6,844 nucleotides of DNA. Origin: an uncultured Alphaproteobacteria bacterium (lineage in GTDB: Bacteria > Pseudomonadota > Alphaproteobacteria > Micavibrionales > Micavibrionaceae). The DNA is taken from NCBI GenBank assembly GCA_937124505.1, contig CAKZKV010000168.1, positions 1-6,844 of the forward strand, read 5' to 3'. Under the pieces are notes generated by a model. The model was not told where the DNA came from. It saw only the letters and a list, made by a program, of their open reading frames with translations, and made no database searches. Positions 5,703 through 6,844 of the stretch are shown piece after piece (positions within the stretch are counted from its first letter, which is position 1; the number at the start of each line of letters is the position of its first letter). The position numbers and the translations under genes were made by a program.

Positions 5703-6202
5703 ACCTAAAAATCATCCAAGGCGATATTACCGAATGCTAGACAGAGGCGATTGTAAATGCTGCGAATAAAAACTTACTTGCGGATGGTGGTGTGTGCGGG
5801 GCTATTCATAAAAAGGCAGGGCATGAACTTGAACAGGCGTGTCTTAGGATTGGCGGGTGTGAGACAGGAAATGCTGTTTAACTCCTGCTTTTAAATTACC
5901 CTGTAAATACGTTATACATGCCGTAGGGTCACGTTGGTATGATGGGAGCAGAGGAGAAGCAGACCTTTGAGAAGCACTTATAGAAGCATTTATGACCGAG
6001 TTATAGAGCGTGATATCAGAAGCGTTGCCATTCCAGCGATTAGCACAGGGATTTATCATTTTCCTTTAGAGCAAGCCACTGAGATTGCCTTTGAGATAAT
6101 ACAGAATATGAGGAAAGACTAGGGAATAGAGAGATTGTGTTTGTTTGTTTTGATCAAATAACAGCAACAGTTTACAATAAAGTAAATGTCAAAATTTCTT
6201 AA
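5699..6202 (+). pseudogene. Broken macrodomain (ADP-ribose / O-acetyl-ADP-ribose-binding) gene
   Basis: Macrodomains bind ADP-ribose and often remove it from proteins, nucleic acids or acetyl esters. Family motifs occur in three frames in the right order: IIQGDIT, then [19 protein letters not shown] (5753-5809) in the first; TPAFKLPCKYVIHAVG (5881-5928) in the second; SVAIPAISTGIY (6021-6056) in the third. Lesions are a TAG at 5738-5740 and three single-base deletions near 5878, in the T-run at 5966-5968 and near 6120. Restoring one base at each gives GNAVITPAF, GEADLLRS and RKDLGNRE, all family-like, and about 168 residues, normal for a single-domain macro protein. The final segment returns to the original frame and ends at 6202. 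The ATG overlaps the membrane-protein stop in ATGA, so it was once coupled to the operon. Internal starts could still make short fragments, but a working protein is unlikely. Confidence 0.92.
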
Positions 6203-6416
6203 ATTTATTGCTCCCCTTTTATTTCAGAAATACGAGAAACGTATCAAAGAGCTGGAAAAGGAAAATCACGATTTAAAGAAGTCATATGATATGTTGAAAG
6301 TGATTGTTGAGCGAGAACGACAGTTGATAGCTGAATTAAGAATAAAGGATACAGAAGCTAGGGAAAAAATGAGCAAAGAGTTAGAGGGACTTAAAAATGC
6401 AAATGCAAGGGAATAA
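6186..6416 (+). CDS. Short coiled-coil protein (76 residues)
   Basis: I do not recognise this protein. The first 13 residues are hydrophobic or amphipathic (MSKFLKFIAPLLF), perhaps a membrane-contacting helix rather than a cleavable signal. From about residue 15 to 72 it is a continuous charged helix with heptad-like Leu/Ile spacing (KRIKELEKENHDL, LKVIVERERQLIAEL, KELEGL), predicting a coiled coil and so oligomerisation or a partner. No Shine-Dalgarno precedes the ATG. The reconstructed end of the upstream macrodomain frame (6202) overlaps this start by 17 bp, so it may depend on translational coupling that the macrodomain lesions would now disturb. The downstream gene overlaps its end by 20 bp. 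Confidence 0.65.
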   Translation: MSKFLKFIAPLLFQKYEKRIKELEKENHDLKKSYDMLKVIVERERQLIAELRIKDTEAREKMSKELEGLKNANARE

Positions 6417-6801
6417 AATAAATGCGTTTTTGCTAATATTCTTAGTTGTGCTGGTCTTTCCTCAATATGCTGATGCCGCTGACCTTGAGCGCTTGAAGGG
6501 TATGCCCTATTTGGAGGCAAGAGAAATTCTGATCTCAGAAGGCTGGATTCCATATATTTCTGGTAGTGAACATCTTGAGGAAGATGATAGCAGGTTATTT
6601 GGAAATGGCCGTGACTTATGGGAGCAGGGCGTGCAGGAGATAGATGCGTGTTCAGGAACAGGACTAGGTCATTGTGTTATGTACTTTCAGAACTCAAAGG
6701 CTAACAAACTTAAAGTTATAACAATAGGAGAAGCTTTTGAGGGGGATGTTAGCCAAATCGTGGTTCATGGCTTAAGGATTTTAAAAAAAGAGACGGTATG
6801 A
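6397..6801 (+). CDS. Small exported protein with PASTA-like region (hypothetical)
   Basis: The 134-residue product starts with a typical Sec signal: a basic NK stretch, a hydrophobic core (NAFLLIFLVVLVF, 9-21) and a likely cleavage after ADA (27), leaving about 107 mature residues in the periplasm. The mature part begins LERLKGMPYLEAREILISEGW (30-50), a pattern like the start of a PASTA fold. It contains two cysteines, Cys85 and Cys93, in a CSGTGLGHC loop that could form a disulfide, and ends in a beta-rich stretch (KVITIGEAF). I recall similar small exported proteins in proteobacteria but cannot assign a function. The first ATG (6397) is preferred over the one two codons later because GAGGG lies 9 nt upstream, inside the coiled-coil gene. 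It ends the visible operon. Confidence 0.75.
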   Translation: MQMQGNKINAFLLIFLVVLVFPQYADAADLERLKGMPYLEAREILISEGWIPYISGSEHLEEDDSRLFGNGRDLWEQGVQEIDACSGTGLGHCVMYFQNSKANKLKVITIGEAFEGDVSQIVVHGLRILKKETV

Positions 6802-6844
6802 ATTGATTGCCACGGCAACGTGGACTGGGGATAAATGATCTTCA
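6802..6844. other. Short stretch after the last gene
   Basis: It holds a small perfect hairpin (CCACG-GCAA-CGTGG, 6810-6823) with a GNRA-type loop and no U-tract, so it is not a standard terminator. It also has an ATG at 6835-6837 with GGGG about 5 nt upstream, which might start a further gene beyond the edge. Too little remains to decide. Confidence 0.25.

Noticed and set aside
5738..5740. In-frame TAG in the macrodomain gene as a recoded codon
   Set aside because: Three further frameshifts in the same gene make ordinary decay the simpler explanation, and other genes here do not use TAG internally.
6810..6823. Hairpin CCACG-GCAA-CGTGG as a terminator of the cargo operon
   Set aside because: The stem is only 5 bp and no T-run follows. 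It could still be a minor structural element.
1..6844. CRISPR array, insertion sequence or long direct repeats
   Set aside because: I saw no regularly spaced repeats, no transposase frame and no second copy of the tRNA-Gly 3' end.

Overview
The window looks like an alphaproteobacterial chromosome. The evidence is an alphaproteobacterial-type DnaX, an SRP RNA lying directly upstream of dnaX on the same strand, and protein-level similarity; I cannot name the genus. The left half (about 1-3190) is ordinary host backbone. The right half (about 3192-6844) is a visibly AT-richer accessory segment that begins at the 3' end of a tRNA-Gly gene.

Backbone, left to right. The N-terminal 273 codons of dnaX run off the left edge on the minus strand. 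The 4.5S/SRP RNA gene (ffs), with its own promoter, follows on the same strand. Next is a small acidic orphan protein (minus) with a clear intrinsic terminator, then tRNA-Thr(CGU) on the plus strand. The tRNA abuts, with no spacer, the stop codon of a convergent fermentative D-lactate dehydrogenase gene (ldhA, minus). A plus-strand gene for the C-terminal half of a tRNA-dependent cyclodipeptide synthase (XYP type) follows; the N-terminal half is absent. tRNA-Gly(UCC) with a strong promoter ends the backbone.

Accessory segment. A complete tyrosine recombinase starts 97 bp after the tRNA-Gly CCA and reads away from it, the usual layout of an element integrated into a tRNA 3' end. Five more reading frames follow on the same strand with almost no spacing: a GIY-YIG nuclease-like protein, a membrane protein with about four transmembrane segments, a macrodomain (ADP-ribose-binding) gene, a short coiled-coil protein and a small exported protein. 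Junctions are a 9-bp gap, two ATGA overlaps, a reconstructed 17-bp overlap and a 20-bp overlap, so they were probably one co-transcribed, translationally coupled unit led by the integrase.

The macrodomain gene is broken by one nonsense codon and three single-base deletions. Repairing these on paper gives a full-length protein of about 168 residues in the original frame. The cargo has no assignable system function. A nuclease-fold protein, a membrane protein, an ADP-ribose-binding protein and an exported protein could suggest conflict or defence, but that is speculation. The right end of the element (attR) is not in the window.
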